A stretch of DNA of 52,189 bases from an uncultured Gemmatimonadota bacterium (GTDB lineage: Bacteria > Gemmatimonadota > Gemmatimonadetes > Gemmatimonadales > Gemmatimonadaceae): assembly GCA_946480295.1 (NCBI GenBank), contig CAMLIT010000015.1, forward strand, positions 1 to 52,189. Reading direction: 5' to 3'. The notes beneath the pieces were generated by a model. It was not told where the DNA came from. It made no database searches and saw only the letters and a program-made list of their open reading frames with translations. The number at the start of each line of letters is the position of its first letter. Within the stretch, counting starts at the first letter, position 1. Shown piece after piece: positions 51,870-52,189 of this stretch. Position numbers and translations under genes: made by a program.

Positions 51870-52189
51870 GTGGCGGCTCGCGTGTGTGGGCGAGGGGAAG
51901 GTGCGTCGTCCACCCGAGCGAGTAGATCACCCGGGTCGCCGAAGTTGCGGCGCCGTTCCGGCGACCGCCAGTGAGTCGATCGCCGCAGATCGCTGACACG
52001 ACTCCTCGCGCGCTCTGCCGCTGCGCCGAACGCGCTCTAACGCGGGGAGGCGCTCACCCGCCGATATACCGATGCGCGTGATCGGCGTGCGCGCCGGTAC
52101 AGCGTCCCCGCTGCCGATCGGGGGCTCCGGCGCCGTCGTTTAACCTGTCGTCAGGTAGCCGTCGCCAGCTTGTTCTCCGTGCGCAGACG
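51870..52189. other. Terminal intergenic region
   Basis: 320 bp upstream of the DUF4209-type gene with no convincing coding frame. A small inverted repeat ACCTG-tcgt-CAGGT lies at 52143-52156. The promoter of the DUF4209-type gene should be here. Confidence 0.35.

Overview
The window comes from a bacterium with roughly 70% G+C. Codon style, the gene set (a LexA-like repressor, separate GluRS and GlnRS, a DinG-type helicase, a DUF4175-like coiled-coil protein, Tat-exported and lipobox enzymes) and dense intergenic palindromes suggest Gemmatimonadota. That assignment is my inference, with moderate confidence; no rRNA or phylum marker is present.

Region 1 (1 to about 23,100) looks like ordinary chromosome. 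In order it carries a truncated DUF4175-like gene, a TPR secreted protein, a secreted GATase-like protein, a JAB-DinG helicase fusion, and a three-gene run of FAH hydrolase, aminotransferase and membrane-anchored protein. Then come a LexA homologue that has lost its self-cleavage residues, gltX, tRNA-Ser(GCT), glnS, a GH29 / dihaem cytochrome c pair, an SBP56-like methanethiol oxidase with a membrane protein, and an alpha/beta hydrolase. Gaps between genes are filled by two repeat families: degenerate 7-bp tandem blocks arranged as inverted pairs, and a longer palindrome.

Region 2 (23,103 to 49,262) is a putative 26-kb integrated element. It is bounded by a 28-bp direct repeat taken from the 3' end of tRNA-Ser(TGA). 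The right copy sits in an intact tRNA-Ser and the left in a tRNA-like remnant without a matching 5' acceptor strand. A divergent tyrosine recombinase lies next to the left end. A rolling-circle Rep protein, a replication-relaxation-like protein, two hairpins and a 17-bp perfect palindrome near the right end point to a plasmid ancestor. Cargo is mostly defence: a DUF499 ATPase, a small partner, a DUF1156 adenine methyltransferase, an Xre/RES toxin-antitoxin pair and a PLD-SNF2 helicase all run in one direction. A UDG-like protein and a multi-zinc-ribbon protein follow. Further cargo is a serine recombinase, a DUF4062 protein, a DUF3892/YdjM-like/orphan operon, an Xre-ImmA/IrrE regulator-protease pair, a small coupled membrane/orphan pair and a CAP-domain lipoprotein.

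Region 3 (49,323 to the end) remains accessory-like. It holds a small orphan gene and a 636-residue DUF4209-type protein with a HEPN-like RN-x3-H motif.

Proposed working of the defence block: the DUF1156 enzyme marks self DNA; the DUF499 ATPase and PLD-SNF2 helicase recognise and destroy or silence unmarked DNA; the NAD-degrading RES toxin, held by Xre, may act as a guard or addiction module if the system fails. This is inference from family knowledge and gene order.
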